Part shown: in pieces, positions 26,550-35,541 of the stretch
Numbering within the stretch: the first letter of the stretch is position 1
Layout: each line of letters opens with the position of its first letter
Origin: Candidimonas nitroreducens
GTDB lineage: Bacteria; Pseudomonadota; Gammaproteobacteria; Burkholderiales; Burkholderiaceae_B
Direction: 5' to 3'
Length of the DNA: 64,000 nt
NCBI RefSeq assembly: GCF_002209565.1
Contig: NZ_NJIH01000015.1
Coordinates: 1 to 64,000 of the forward strand
Notes under the pieces: generated by a model
What the model was told of the DNA's origin: nothing
Seen by the model: only the letters and a program-made list of their open reading frames with translations
The model's database searches: none
Program-made: the position numbers and the translations under genes

Positions 26550-27368
26550 ATGAATCCTTTTGTCGTCCTGACACGCCCGGCCGGGCGCAACGAGGCGCTG
26601 GCGCAGCGCTTGGCCCGGGCTGGGCTCGACGCGCTGGCGCTGCCGGCGCTGGAGGTCGCGCCGCTGCCCGAGCCCGCGGCAGGCTGGCCGGTTCCCGAAG
26701 ATTACGACCTGGCGGTGTTCGTGTCCGGCACCGCGGTGCGATATTACGTGGATGCCTTGCGCGGGCGGCGCGGTGAATTCCGCTGGCCTTCGCTGTGCCG
26801 CGCCGCCGCCGTCGGCGCTGCCACGGCAAGGGTGCTGGCCGCCTCCGGGGCGCCTGGCATGGCCCAGGTCATACACCCCGATGCCTCGGGCCCGCAGGAT
26901 TCCGAAGCGCTGTGGGGGCTTTTGCAAGGACGGGCGTGGCGCCGCGCCTTGATACTGCGCGGCCAGACCGGGCGTGAATGGCTGGGGCAGCAACTGCAAC
27001 AGGCCGGCGCCCAGGTGCACCGCTGCGCCCTGTACCGGCGCAGCGCAGCCGCCTGGCCGGCGGCGCAACTGCAGGCATTGCACCAGCGCATGGCGGCCGG
27101 CGCGGCGCCGGTCTGCGTCTTTACCAGCGCCGAAGGCGTGCAGGCCTACGCCTCGAATATCGCGCGCGCCGGGCTGCCTGAATTCTGGCGGCGATCCCGC
27201 TACGTGGCCATCCACGAGCGCGTGGCGCAGCGCTTGCGCGCGGTCTTGGCGCAGGCGGCTGGCACCGAGCCCGATCCAATGGTAAAAATATGCCCACCGG
27301 ACGACGACGCCGTTTTCGAGGCCGTTTTATCGATCGCCACGCCGCAAGGAATACAATCCTCTCCATGA
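26550..27368 (+). CDS. hemD: Uroporphyrinogen-III synthase
   Basis: 272 residues from ATG at 26550 (MNPFVVLTRPAGRN), the usual family start; in-frame sequence from 26505 is upstream noise. Two alpha/beta lobes joined by strands: first lobe with VLTRPAGRN and FVSGTAVRYY, second with ILRGQTGREWL and FTSAEGVQAY, matching the poorly conserved HemD family. It closes and inverts ring D of hydroxymethylbilane. Separated from hemC by 226 bases with no recognised feature; its stop overlaps the hemX start. Confidence 0.9.
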   Translation: MNPFVVLTRPAGRNEALAQRLARAGLDALALPALEVAPLPEPAAGWPVPEDYDLAVFVSGTAVRYYVDALRGRRGEFRWPSLCRAAAVGAATARVLAASGAPGMAQVIHPDASGPQDSEALWGLLQGRAWRRALILRGQTGREWLGQQLQQAGAQVHRCALYRRSAAAWPAAQLQALHQRMAAGAAPVCVFTSAEGVQAYASNIARAGLPEFWRRSRYVAIHERVAQRLRAVLAQAAGTEPDPMVKICPPDDDAVFEAVLSIATPQGIQSSP

Positions 27369-28642
27369 CCGAAAAAAGAACCGAGATCAATCCGTCCGGC
27401 ACTCCGGCCCCCAGCGACAACAAGCCCACCCCCGACAAGAAGCCGGCTGCCACGCAGCCTGCCGGGAAGGCGCGCGGCGCGGCCCGCACAGCCATGCGCG
27501 TGGCGCTGGCGGTGCTGGTGATCGTAGCCATCGTGCTGGGCGCGGGGCTCTGGTATCAGCAGCGCACTTTCAAGCGCTTCAGCGCCCAGCTGCAAAGCAG
27601 CGTGGCCGATGCCTCCAGCATTGCCAGCCAGGCGCGCGAGCAGGCGCAGCAGGCCGTTTCCCTGGCCCAGGCGCAGGCGCAGCAGGTGCAGGCCCTGCAG
27701 GCCTCGCTGGATCAATCGCAGGCCCGCTACAAAGATCTCGAGCAGGCCTTCCAGACGCTTACCGACAGCGGCTCCGAACTGACCCTGATCAACGACGTCG
27801 AGCATCTGGTCACCATTGCGCACCAGCAGCTGGCGCTGGGCGGCAACGTGGCCAATGCCATCATCGCGCTGGAAACCGCCCAGGCCCAGCTGGCGCGCGC
27901 CAACCGGCCCAACCTGGCTTCGCTGCAGCAGACCATCAATGGCGATCTCGACCGCCTGCGCATGGCGGCCACCACCGACGTGCCCATGCTGTCGCAGCAC
28001 CTCGATACGCTTGGCGGCCTGATCGCCAGCGCGCCGCTGCTGGTTCCCGACGCCGCCGCGCCGGGGCTGCCTGCGCCCGCCGCCGCGGCTGCGCAAGCGG
28101 GGAACCCGGCTGCTGCCTCGCCGGCCGATACTTCCGATGCGTCCGCTGCCGATCGCGTCTGGTGGCGCCGCGCCGTCGACGGCGCGTACACATGGTCGAC
28201 CGAAGCCTGGTCGGCGCTGCGCCAAGACATGGGGCAGTTCATCAGCGTACGGCGCGCCGCCGACCCGGCCGCGCTGCTGATGTCGCCCGACCAGGCCGCC
28301 CAACTGCGCCAGAACCTGCGCCTGCGCGTCATGACCGCGCAACTGGCCCTGCTGATGCGTCAGCCGGGCGTCTGGAAAAGCGAAACTCAGGCGCTGCTGC
28401 AGGCGCTGGACACCCGCTACGACGGCCAGGCGGCCCAAACGCGCCAGGCGCGCAAGATCGCGCAAAGCCTGGCCGACACCGCCATCGACGTGAAGCTGCC
28501 TACGGTGGACAACAGCCTGCAGGCCCTGCAGACCTTGCGCGACGAGCAGGCCAAGCAGGCCGCCCAGCCGTCGCAAGGGGCGGCCGATGGCGCCGCCGTA
28601 CAGCCACAGCCACAGCCGCAATCCAGCCGGCTGCAGGAATAA
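27365..28642 (+). CDS. hemX: HemX-like membrane-anchored protein of the haem cluster
   Basis: 425 residues from ATG at 27365, overlapping the hemD stop (ATGA). A Pro/Lys-rich cytoplasmic N-terminus precedes one membrane helix (about 41-61, VALAVLVIVAIVLGAGLWY), then a long Gln/Ala-rich coiled coil (about 65-140) and a helical periplasmic domain. This is the proteobacterial HemX often annotated as a uroporphyrinogen methyltransferase, but no methyltransferase motif is visible. Its role is probably structural, perhaps organising haem enzymes at the membrane together with HemY. Confidence 0.88.
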   Translation: MTEKRTEINPSGTPAPSDNKPTPDKKPAATQPAGKARGAARTAMRVALAVLVIVAIVLGAGLWYQQRTFKRFSAQLQSSVADASSIASQAREQAQQAVSLAQAQAQQVQALQASLDQSQARYKDLEQAFQTLTDSGSELTLINDVEHLVTIAHQQLALGGNVANAIIALETAQAQLARANRPNLASLQQTINGDLDRLRMAATTDVPMLSQHLDTLGGLIASAPLLVPDAAAPGLPAPAAAAAQAGNPAAASPADTSDASAADRVWWRRAVDGAYTWSTEAWSALRQDMGQFISVRRAADPAALLMSPDQAAQLRQNLRLRVMTAQLALLMRQPGVWKSETQALLQALDTRYDGQAAQTRQARKIAQSLADTAIDVKLPTVDNSLQALQTLRDEQAKQAAQPSQGAADGAAVQPQPQPQSSRLQE

Positions 28643-28645
28643 GCC

Positions 28646-30151
28646 ATGCGTACCTGGTTCTGGACCTTTCTGGTATTGGCCCTGGCGGTAGGCCTGGCCC
28701 TGGCGCTGCACGATCACGGCGGCAACGTACTCATCATCGCCCAGCCCTGGCGCATCGAGCTGTCCCTGACACTGGCGGTGCTGCTGGTGCTGGCGGCCTT
28801 CTGCATCGTGTATGTGGTGCTGCGGCTGCTGGGCTGGCTGACTTCCGGCCCCGAACGCCTGCGCACCTGGCGCGGCGCGCGTGCCCAGAAGCGCGACCAC
28901 GACCTGCTGGAAACCGGCTGGGTCAGCCTGCTGGAAGGGCGCTATTCGCAGGCCGAGAAAGACTTCGCCAAGATACTGTCGCAATCGCGCTCTTCGGGGC
29001 GCAAGGTGCTGGCGGCGCTGGCCGCGGCGCGCGCCGCGCACCGCATGGGTGAATTCAGCCGGCGCGACGACGCGCTGGCCCTGGCGCGGGAAAATGCCGG
29101 CTCCGAGCCGCGCCTGAAAGAAGCCGCTGCCACGGTGGCGGCCGAAATGTACCTCGATCAGCGGCGCCCCAAAGAAGCCCTGGAGCTGCTGCAGCCCTTG
29201 CAGGACGCCAGCTCGCGCTATTTCCACGCCACCTATCTGCTGTTGCGCGCACATGCGCAGCTGCACAACCATGACCGTGTCTTTGCCCTGACGCGCCTGC
29301 TGCAGCGGCGCGGCGCCATCAACAAGACAGAGGCCCTGGGCTACATCGAAAGCTCTGTGGCGGCACGCCTGCACCAGGAAGGCATGCCGGCCTACAAGGC
29401 CGTCTGGGGCGAGCTCAAGTCCGACGAGCGCGTGCTGCCCGAAGTCGCGTTGGCCGCAGCCGCCATCCAGGAAGCCGACGGCCACCCCGAAGAGGCCTCG
29501 CGCATCCTCGAGGCGGCCATCGGCGCGCGCCTCGATCCGCGCCTGCTCAGCGCCTATTCGCAGTGCGCCCCCGATCAGGTGGCGCACCGCCTCAGCAAGG
29601 CCGAGGTCTGGCTCAAGAGCCATCCCAACGATTCGGCCCTGCTGGCTGCGCTGGGCAATCTGTGCCTGACCGGCCAGCTGTGGGGGCAGGGCGAGCGCTA
29701 TCTGCTGCGCAGCATGAAGATCCGCAGCGACGTGCGCATCCATGCACTGCTGGGCAACTTGTACGACCGCCTGGGCCGCAGCGCCGATGCCATGAAGCAC
29801 TGGCGCCTGGCCTCGGGCGTGGCCGGCGTGCTGCCGGTGCTGCCCGCCAACCGGGCGCTGCCGGCGGCCGACATGCGCGGCGACCCGACTCTTATCGATT
29901 TCGCCGCCGTGCCCGACCACGAGCCGGCGCAGGCGTCCGACGACATTCCCCAGGCCGCCAGCGCTGCCGGCTACGTGCACCTCGACGTCGATACCTGGGA
30001 CACCCCCAGGCTGGACGAACCGGCTGCGCCGCCCCAGCCTGCCGCGGCCGGCGAATCGGGCCTGGACGAATATTTCGACAGCGCGCCGATTCCGGGCGTG
30101 GATCTGTCCCAGACCTCGGATCGTCCCCCCGGAGGCCCGCAGCGGCGCTGA
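28646..30151 (+). CDS. hemY: HemY-like TPR membrane protein of the haem cluster
   Basis: 501 residues. Two N-terminal membrane helices (WTFLVLALAVGLALAL and LTLAVLLVLAAFCIVYVVL) match the HemY N-terminal domain; the rest is alpha-helical with tetratricopeptide-like repeats (for example LLETGWVSLLEGRYSQAEKD and the later ALLAALGNLCLTGQLWGQGE). This is the proteobacterial HemY, unrelated to the oxidase that carries the same name in Bacillus. The C-terminal 80 residues are Pro/Ala-rich and probably disordered. Starts 3 bases after hemX. Confidence 0.9.
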   Translation: MRTWFWTFLVLALAVGLALALHDHGGNVLIIAQPWRIELSLTLAVLLVLAAFCIVYVVLRLLGWLTSGPERLRTWRGARAQKRDHDLLETGWVSLLEGRYSQAEKDFAKILSQSRSSGRKVLAALAAARAAHRMGEFSRRDDALALARENAGSEPRLKEAAATVAAEMYLDQRRPKEALELLQPLQDASSRYFHATYLLLRAHAQLHNHDRVFALTRLLQRRGAINKTEALGYIESSVAARLHQEGMPAYKAVWGELKSDERVLPEVALAAAAIQEADGHPEEASRILEAAIGARLDPRLLSAYSQCAPDQVAHRLSKAEVWLKSHPNDSALLAALGNLCLTGQLWGQGERYLLRSMKIRSDVRIHALLGNLYDRLGRSADAMKHWRLASGVAGVLPVLPANRALPAADMRGDPTLIDFAAVPDHEPAQASDDIPQAASAAGYVHLDVDTWDTPRLDEPAAPPQPAAAGESGLDEYFDSAPIPGVDLSQTSDRPPGGPQRR

Positions 30152-30188
30152 TCCGTTTTCTTTTCACACCCAAGGTTGAACCACCATC

Positions 30189-30725
30189 ATGAGTCTAGAC
30201 CGCGTACCCGCCGGCTCCAAGCTGCCGGACGAATTCAACGTCATCATCGAAATCCCCATGAATGCGGCCCCCATCAAGTACGAGGTCGACAAGGCCTCGG
30301 GCACGCTGTTCGTGGATCGCTTCATGGTGACGGCCATGCATTATCCCTGCAACTACGGCTACATTCCCGAAACCATTTCCGATGACGGCGACCCGGTGGA
30401 CGTGCTGGTGCTGGCGCCGCTGCCGGTGCACAACGGCTCGGTGATACGCTGCCGCCCGGTGGGCGTGCTGCAGATGGACGACGAGGCCGGCGGCGATGCC
30501 AAGCTGCTGGCCGTGCCGGTCGACAAGCTGTGGCCCGGCTATCGCCACGTGCACAAGCCCGAAGACGTGCCCGAAGTCGAACTGGCGCGCATCCAGCATT
30601 TTTTCGAGCATTACAAAGAACTGGAAAAGGGCAAGTGGGTCAAGGTCAAGGGCTGGGAAGGCCCGGAAGCCGCCCGCAAGGAAATCCTGGCCAGCGCCGC
30701 GCGCTACACCCAGGGCGTCAAGTAA
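30189..30725 (+). CDS. ppa: Inorganic pyrophosphatase (family I)
   Basis: 178 residues, typical bacterial length. Hydrolyses pyrophosphate from biosynthetic reactions in the cytoplasm. Start [25 protein letters not shown] is standard. Metal-binding signature [10 protein letters not shown] is intact, with downstream [11 protein letters not shown] and the VKVKGWEG motif near the C-terminus. Follows hemY by 37 bases but is probably transcribed both with it and alone. Confidence 0.97.
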   Translation: MSLDRVPAGSKLPDEFNVIIEIPMNAAPIKYEVDKASGTLFVDRFMVTAMHYPCNYGYIPETISDDGDPVDVLVLAPLPVHNGSVIRCRPVGVLQMDDEAGGDAKLLAVPVDKLWPGYRHVHKPEDVPEVELARIQHFFEHYKELEKGKWVKVKGWEGPEAARKEILASAARYTQGVK

Positions 30726-30838
30726 GCTGCGGGGGCGCGGCAGGCTGCCGGTGAAATGCCGTCAGGATGCGACGCCGCTGCTGCATGAATTGCGCAATCA
30801 CTTTTTTCTTCACTGACCTGCATATTCCAAGGACAAAA

Positions 30839-31534
30839 ATGGATTACATCGTTCCCGCGCAGCCCCTGGCCGCCATTCCCGTGGCCGGCTCGGCTGCCGT
30901 ATTTCCCGTGCGCCGCATCTACTGCGTGGGCCGCAACTATGTCGAGCACGCCAAGGAAATGGGCTTCACCGGCCGTGAAGACCCGTTCTTCTTCAACAAG
31001 CCCGCCGACGCGCTGATCAATGTGGCCGACGGCCAGACGGGCACCATGCCCTATCCGCCCAAGACGTCGAACCTGCACTACGAGATCGAACTCGTGGTGG
31101 CGCTGGACAAGGGCGGGCGCGACCTGACGCTGGAACAGGCCGCCGAGTGCGTCTGGGGTTATGCCATCGGCCTGGACATGACGCGCCGCGACCTGCAGGG
31201 CGAAGCCAAGAAGCTGGGTCGCCCCTGGGAAGTGGGCAAGGCCTTCGACCAGTCGGCGCCCATCGGGCCGCTGCATCCGCGCAGCCAGGTCGGCACGCTG
31301 GACAAGGGTGCCATCACCCTGGCCGTCAACGGCGCCACCAAGCAGTCCAGCGACTTGTCGCGCATGATCTGGAATATTGCTGAATCGATCTCTTACCTGT
31401 CGGGCTTGTTCGAGCTGAAGGCCGGCGATATTATCTTCACCGGCACCCCCGAAGGGGTGGGCCCTGTCGTCGCGGGCGACACCATGGTCGGCGCCATTGC
31501 CGGCCTGGGCGAGCTCAAGGTGGCCGTCAAGTAA
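30839..31534 (+). CDS. Fumarylacetoacetate hydrolase-family protein
   Basis: 231 residues from ATG at 30839, after AAGGAC; in-frame sequence from 30767 is excluded. FAH-fold features: YCVGRNYVEHAKEMG at the start, metal-binding EIELVVAL, GLDMTRRDLQ, and the C-terminal GDIIFTGTPEGVGPV. These enzymes cleave or decarboxylate 2-keto acids or act as acylpyruvases with Mg2+ or Mn2+; the compact single-domain form fits acylpyruvate hydrolase or oxaloacetate decarboxylase-like members. The exact substrate cannot be read. The entericidin gene follows by 16 bases. Confidence 0.88.
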   Translation: MDYIVPAQPLAAIPVAGSAAVFPVRRIYCVGRNYVEHAKEMGFTGREDPFFFNKPADALINVADGQTGTMPYPPKTSNLHYEIELVVALDKGGRDLTLEQAAECVWGYAIGLDMTRRDLQGEAKKLGRPWEVGKAFDQSAPIGPLHPRSQVGTLDKGAITLAVNGATKQSSDLSRMIWNIAESISYLSGLFELKAGDIIFTGTPEGVGPVVAGDTMVGAIAGLGELKVAVK

Positions 31535-31550
31535 ACTCAAGGAGACACTG

Positions 31551-31682
31551 ATGCGATTCAAGATTCTTCTGTCACTGCTCGTGCTCGCATGCATGGGCCT
31601 GGCCGGGTGCTCGAATACGGTGGCCGGCGCGGGCCAGGACATTACCAACGCCGGCCATGCCATCAAGAAGTCGGCCCAGTAG
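31551..31682 (+). CDS. Entericidin A/B-family small lipoprotein (first copy)
   Basis: 43 residues, after the ribosome site AAGGAGA. Signal peptide MRFKILLSLLVLACMGLAGC with lipobox LAGC, then the entericidin body (SNTVAGAGQDITNAGHAIKK). The mature lipoprotein has only 24 residues. Entericidins are small envelope lipoproteins; the EcnA/EcnB pair of enterobacteria was described as antidote and toxin linked to stationary-phase lysis. Whether this pair acts so is unknown. A terminator follows at 31748. Confidence 0.88.
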   Translation: MRFKILLSLLVLACMGLAGCSNTVAGAGQDITNAGHAIKKSAQ

Positions 31683-31747
31683 GCCCGCTCGGCGCAAGCG
31701 CCTGCGAGCCCGGTTCCGCGTTGCGGCGCCGGCCTGCCGATAAGCAG

Positions 31748-31782
31748 CCTCTGCCGCAACTCGCGGCAGGGGTTCTTTTTTT
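31748..31782 (+). terminator. Rho-independent terminator after the first entericidin gene
   Basis: CCTCTGCCGC (31748-31757) pairs fully with GCGGCAGGGG (31763-31772), with one T/G pair, around the loop AACTC, followed by TTCTTTTTTT to 31782. It separates the two entericidin genes transcriptionally. Confidence 0.9.
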
Positions 31783-31916
31783 GCCGCGAGCCGGCGCGGC
31801 TGTACCCGGCATTGGTTTTATTTCGTGTTTTTTATTTTCTGTTTTTGTTTTGTCGCCACGCCTATCGGCTTGGCAGGCAAAATAAAGGCTGGAATCACAA
31901 CCTTAAGGAGACGATT

Positions 31917-32105
31917 ATGCGATTCAAGATTCTGCTGCCGCTGCTGGCGGCGATGTGCATGAGCATGGGCTTGGCCGGCTGCGCCAATACCGTCCATGGC
32001 GCCGGCGAAGACATTTCCAACGCCGGGCACGTGGTCAAGAAGGGCGCCGCCAGCGCCGACCGCAAGATCCAGGACACCGTCGGCGACGGGCAATCCTCGA
32101 AGTAG
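31917..32105 (+). CDS. Entericidin A/B-family small lipoprotein (second copy)
   Basis: 62 residues after AAGGAGA. Nearly the same start as the first copy (MRFKILLPLL..., lipobox LAGC) and the same NTVxGAGxDIxNAGHxxKK body, but with a longer charged tail (ASADRKIQDTVGDGQSSK). The shared DNA around the start, AAGGAGAC...ATGCGATTCAAGATTCT, shows a tandem duplication. An AT-rich tract at 31815-31880 lies upstream, after the terminator, and should carry its own promoter, so the two copies can be regulated separately. Confidence 0.88.
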   Translation: MRFKILLPLLAAMCMSMGLAGCANTVHGAGEDISNAGHVVKKGAASADRKIQDTVGDGQSSK

Positions 32106-32116
32106 TAAGTGAATGG

Positions 32117-32159
32117 GTGGCCCGCGGCCCGTGGTTCGTGATCCGTGGCCCGCGGCCCG
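32117..32159. repeat. 15-bp direct repeat downstream of the second entericidin gene
   Basis: GTGGCCCGCGGCCCG occurs at 32117-32131 and again at 32145-32159. Each copy is internally palindromic (CCCGCGG core). Located in the 191-base space between the entericidin gene and the convergent Bug-protein gene, where it may form alternative hairpins at the transcript ends. Confidence 0.85.
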
Positions 32160-32296
32160 GGTCGGGATCATTGTTGCCAAGTGATCCGGCGGGTTCTCGG
32201 GCGCCAGGCGGCGCCATGCGCGCCGTGCGGCGCCCTGTGGTGCCCTGATCCGTCAGGCCGCGCTTCCCGCATCCGGGCCGGTTCGCGGCCTGGCGC

Positions 32297-33268
32297 TTAT
32301 TTTGCGCTTATCCCGGCGGCCTTGATGATGTCGCCCCAATGCTGCCATTCCTCATGCGCCATCCGGTCGGCCTGTTCGGGCGTGGAGGGCGAGGGCGTCA
32401 CGCCCTGCTTGAGCAGCACGTCGCGGATTTCGGGCATGGCGATCGCCGCGTTCAGCGCCTTGTTCAGGCGCGCTATGGCGTCGGCCGGCGTGCCGTCGGG
32501 CACGGACAATATATGCCAGCCGCCGATCACCACCGGGTAGCCCAGTTCTTTCATGGTGGGCACTTGCGGCGCTGAATCTTCGCGTTTCGGGCTGGTGACC
32601 GCCAGTAGCTTCACGTGGCCGGCCTCGGCCTGCGGCACCGCCACGGCCAGCGGCACCATGAACGCATCGACCTCGCCCGCGGCCACCGCGGTAATGGCCG
32701 GCGCCGCGCCCTGGTAGGGAATGTGCAGCATCGACAGATGCGTGGTCTGCAGGAACTGCTCGAAGGCGATCTGCGACGTGCTGCCCACGCCCCACGAAGA
32801 AAACGACATCTTGCCCTTGTGCTGCTTGGCGTATGCCACGAAATCGGCCAGCGTCTTCACCGGCAGCTTGGGGCTGACCACCAGGGCGAAGGGAAAGCGG
32901 TCGATTACGCCGGCGGCGGAAAAATCCTTCAGCGCATCGTAGGAAATCTTCTTGTACAAGTGCGGATTGATGGCCAGCGTCTCGGCGGTGGCCAGCAGCA
33001 TGGTGTAGCCGTCGGGCCGGGAGTGCGCCACGTAGCCCGCGCCTATCATGGCGTTGGCGCCGGGGCGGTTTTCCACCACGACGGGCTGTCCGAGCTGCTG
33101 CGCCAGGCCCTTGCCGACGATGCGGGCGACGATGTCGGTGTTGCCGCCGGCTGTGAATGGCACGACGAAGTGCAGGGGATGATCGGGGTAGGCGGCCTGC
33201 GCCCCCGTCTGCAGCGACAGCAGCAGGCCGGCCAGTACGGCCAGGCGCTTCAGGTTGTGGTTCAGCAT
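32297..33268 (-). CDS. Bug/TctC-family periplasmic solute-binding protein
   Basis: 323 residues from ATG at 33268, preceded on the minus strand by an excellent ribosome site (AAAGGAGGA); upstream in-frame sequence is excluded. Signal peptide ends near TGAQAA. Family marks: YPDHPLHFVVPFTAGGNTDIVAR, the VVVENRPGANAMIGA segment, PDGYTMLLAT, and the late GVTPSPSTPEQ region. Bug proteins bind small carboxylates and are very numerous in Alcaligenaceae. No TctA/TctB membrane genes are nearby, so it is an orphan receptor, probably serving the same substrate as the adjacent MFS permease. Confidence 0.92.
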   Translation of the reverse strand: MLNHNLKRLAVLAGLLLSLQTGAQAAYPDHPLHFVVPFTAGGNTDIVARIVGKGLAQQLGQPVVVENRPGANAMIGAGYVAHSRPDGYTMLLATAETLAINPHLYKKISYDALKDFSAAGVIDRFPFALVVSPKLPVKTLADFVAYAKQHKGKMSFSSWGVGSTSQIAFEQFLQTTHLSMLHIPYQGAAPAITAVAAGEVDAFMVPLAVAVPQAEAGHVKLLAVTSPKREDSAPQVPTMKELGYPVVIGGWHILSVPDGTPADAIARLNKALNAAIAMPEIRDVLLKQGVTPSPSTPEQADRMAHEEWQHWGDIIKAAGISAK

Positions 33269-33341
33269 GACTCCTCCTTTGCCGGCGTGGCGCCGGATAT
33301 TATGGTTGTACTGCGCTTGCTTGGGCTGCGGCTGTGCAGGT

Positions 33342-34064
33342 TTACCCGCGCAGCAGCTGCCCATAGCCTTCGATGGATGCCCGCACGCCCGCAACGCGCA
33401 AGGCATTCCACATCATGGACGAGGCGCTGGATATGGCCGGCTTGCCGATGTCTTGTTCCAGTACCTGCAGGGTGTCTATGGTGGGCATGCCCACGCCGCT
33501 CAAGAACACCGCCTGGGCGCGCGCGGTATCGACCTGGCGGGCAAGCTGGTAGGCGCGTTCGGCGGTTTCGTCGTAGATGTTGGTGACGCCTTCCAGGCGC
33601 GCGCAGCCTACGACCTCGAAGCCGTGGGCTTCCAGGCTGGCCTTGCACTTCTGGGTGGAGGCCTCGCTGTAGGGCGTGCCCACCGCCACGCGGCGCACCC
33701 CCATGTGCCGCAAGGCCGCGACCACGCTGCCGAAGGCGGTAATGAAGCGGATGCCGGTGGCGGCTTCGATGCGCTGTGTCAGTTCTTGCTCGCCTTGTTT
33801 GCCCAGCGTGTAGCTGGTGGCCGTGTGCGCCAGGGTGATGACCGAGGGCTTGACCAGGGACAGCAGGGCGATGTTTTCGTCCAGATGGGCGATCTGCGAG
33901 CGGTTGCGCTCTTCCTGGCCGTCGAGGCTGCCGGGCGTGCCGTGCGCCACCATGCGCGTGAAATGCACCGATACGCCCGGCGGCACCATGCGGTAGACCT
34001 CGGGTTCGGTAGTGGGGCTGCCCGGAGGAATCAGGAAACCCAGGCGTGCGCGCCAGCCAGTCAT
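33342..34064 (-). CDS. Asp/Glu racemase-superfamily protein (maleate isomerase/arylmalonate decarboxylase-like) lacking catalytic cysteines
   Basis: 240 residues; ATG at 34064 after AAGGAC. Fold marks of the maleate cis-trans isomerase/arylmalonate decarboxylase branch are clear: LGFLIPPGSPTTEPE at the start, a middle GIRFITAFGSVVAALRHMGVRRVAVGTPY, and the end IGKPAISSASSMMWNALR. In this branch the acid/base Cys lies in LSCxxxxTID and often in a first loop; here these read LSGVGMPTID (Gly190) and LAHTATSY (His80). The only Cys residues are elsewhere (QKCKAS, VVGCAR). So it uses other chemistry or has lost activity. It lies between permease and receptor genes in one set. Confidence 0.8.
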   Translation of the reverse strand: MTGWRARLGFLIPPGSPTTEPEVYRMVPPGVSVHFTRMVAHGTPGSLDGQEERNRSQIAHLDENIALLSLVKPSVITLAHTATSYTLGKQGEQELTQRIEAATGIRFITAFGSVVAALRHMGVRRVAVGTPYSEASTQKCKASLEAHGFEVVGCARLEGVTNIYDETAERAYQLARQVDTARAQAVFLSGVGMPTIDTLQVLEQDIGKPAISSASSMMWNALRVAGVRASIEGYGQLLRG

Positions 34065-34224
34065 GACGATGTCCTTGCGGCAAGCCCGCCACTAGGGGCG
34101 GCTTGCGAAATCGAGGCCGCGAGCCGGGAGGTTTCCCGATGCTGCGGCCTCTGGGTTGTGTGTCGGAGGCGGGCCGCGTACGGCGGCCGCCCATGCCGTG
34201 CGTCGTGCCCCGGCGCGCTACTTG

Positions 34225-35541
34225 TTATTTGTCCACCAGCTTCGATGGCATGGCCAGGGTGACGATTGCGCCCAGCACCATGAACGCCGCCAGTACATAA
34301 ATGCCACTATTGGTGGTGTGGGTCAAGTCTTTCAGGTAGCCGATCAGGGACGGCCCGAAAAAACCCGCCAGGTTGCCCAGCGAATTGATCATGGCGATGC
34401 CGGCCGCGGCCGCAGTGCCGCTGAGGATGGCGGTGGGCAGGCTCCAGAACAGCGGCAGCACGATCATGATGCCCATGGTGGCGAAGGTGAGGGCCACCAT
34501 CGCCAAGGTCGTGTTGGCGCTCCAGACGGTGCTGAGATACAGGCCTGCGGCGCCGACCAGCGCGGGGATGGCGATGTGCCAGCGGCGTTCGCGCTTGATG
34601 TCGGAGCGCCAGCCCACCAGTACCATGGCGATCACGGCGAAGCCATACGGAATGGCGGTAAGCAGGCCGATGGTCAGCGAATCTTTGATGCCGGTGCTCT
34701 TGATGATGGTGGGCAGCCAGAAGCTTACGCCGTACAGGCCGATCACGAACGAGAAGTAGATCAGGCTCATGGCCCACATGCGGCCCTTGCTGAACACCTG
34801 GCGCATGGGCAGGTCGTCCTTTTGGGCGGCCTCGGCGGCGATATTGCGTTCCAGCAGCTGTTTTTCTTCGGCGCTGAGCCACTTGGCGTCGTGGATGTGG
34901 TCGTCCAGATAGAACAGCACGACGATGCCGATGATGATGGAAGGCAGGGCTTCGAGCAGGAACAGCCACTGCCAGCCGGCGATGCCGTGCACGCCGCTGA
35001 GGTCTTCGAGTATCCAGCCCGACACCGGGCCGCCGATGAAGCCCGACAAGGCCACCGCGGTCATGAACCAGGCCGTCATGCTGCCGCGGCGCTCGGCCGG
35101 ATACCAGTAGGTCAGGTACAGGATGATGCCGGGGAAGAAGCCAGCCTCGGCCACGCCCAGCAGGAAGCGCATCACGTAGAACATGGTCGGGGTGGTGACG
35201 AACATCGTCAGCCCCGAGATAATGCCCCAGGTGATCATGATGCGGGCGATCCAGATGCGCGCGCCCACTTTGTGCAGGATGACGTTGCTGGGCACTTCGA
35301 ACAGGAAATAGCCGAAGAAGAATATGCCCGCGCCCAGGCCGTAGACGGTGTCGCTGAGCTTCAGGTCGTTGAGCATCTGCAGCTTGGCGAAGCCGACGTT
35401 GACGCGGTCGAGGTAGGCGACGATATAGCAGATCAGCAGGAACGGAATCAGCCGCCAGCCCACCTTGCGGTAAGCGGCCTGTTCCAGCGTCGAGGACGAA
35501 CCGCCGCTTGCGGCGCCCGGCTGTAGGGTAGAGGGTTGCAT
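34225..35541 (-). CDS. MFS permease, anion:cation symporter type
   Basis: 438 residues with 12 predicted helices. Typical of the anion:cation symporter branch (hexuronate, tartrate, phthalate carriers): YRKVGWRLIPFLLICYIVAYLDRVNVGFAKLQM at the first helix, the EAGFFPGIILYLTYWYP stretch in helix 4-5, and GWQWLFLLEALPSIIIG before the central loop. It should import a small organic anion with protons. First gene of the minus-strand set; 160 bases precede the racemase-like gene. The substrate is probably an organic acid processed by that protein. Confidence 0.9.
   Translation of the reverse strand: MQPSTLQPGAASGGSSSTLEQAAYRKVGWRLIPFLLICYIVAYLDRVNVGFAKLQMLNDLKLSDTVYGLGAGIFFFGYFLFEVPSNVILHKVGARIWIARIMITWGIISGLTMFVTTPTMFYVMRFLLGVAEAGFFPGIILYLTYWYPAERRGSMTAWFMTAVALSGFIGGPVSGWILEDLSGVHGIAGWQWLFLLEALPSIIIGIVVLFYLDDHIHDAKWLSAEEKQLLERNIAAEAAQKDDLPMRQVFSKGRMWAMSLIYFSFVIGLYGVSFWLPTIIKSTGIKDSLTIGLLTAIPYGFAVIAMVLVGWRSDIKRERRWHIAIPALVGAAGLYLSTVWSANTTLAMVALTFATMGIMIVLPLFWSLPTAILSGTAAAAGIAMINSLGNLAGFFGPSLIGYLKDLTHTTNSGIYVLAAFMVLGAIVTLAMPSKLVDK

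Noticed and set aside
27200-29980. 926-codon minus-strand frame opposite hemD, hemX and hemY
   Set aside because: Antisense shadow of three good haem genes; its length comes from high GC codon bias.
34156-35526. Plus-strand frame opposite the MFS permease
   Set aside because: His/Asp/Gly-rich nonsense composition; the minus-strand frame has twelve helices and a clear family.
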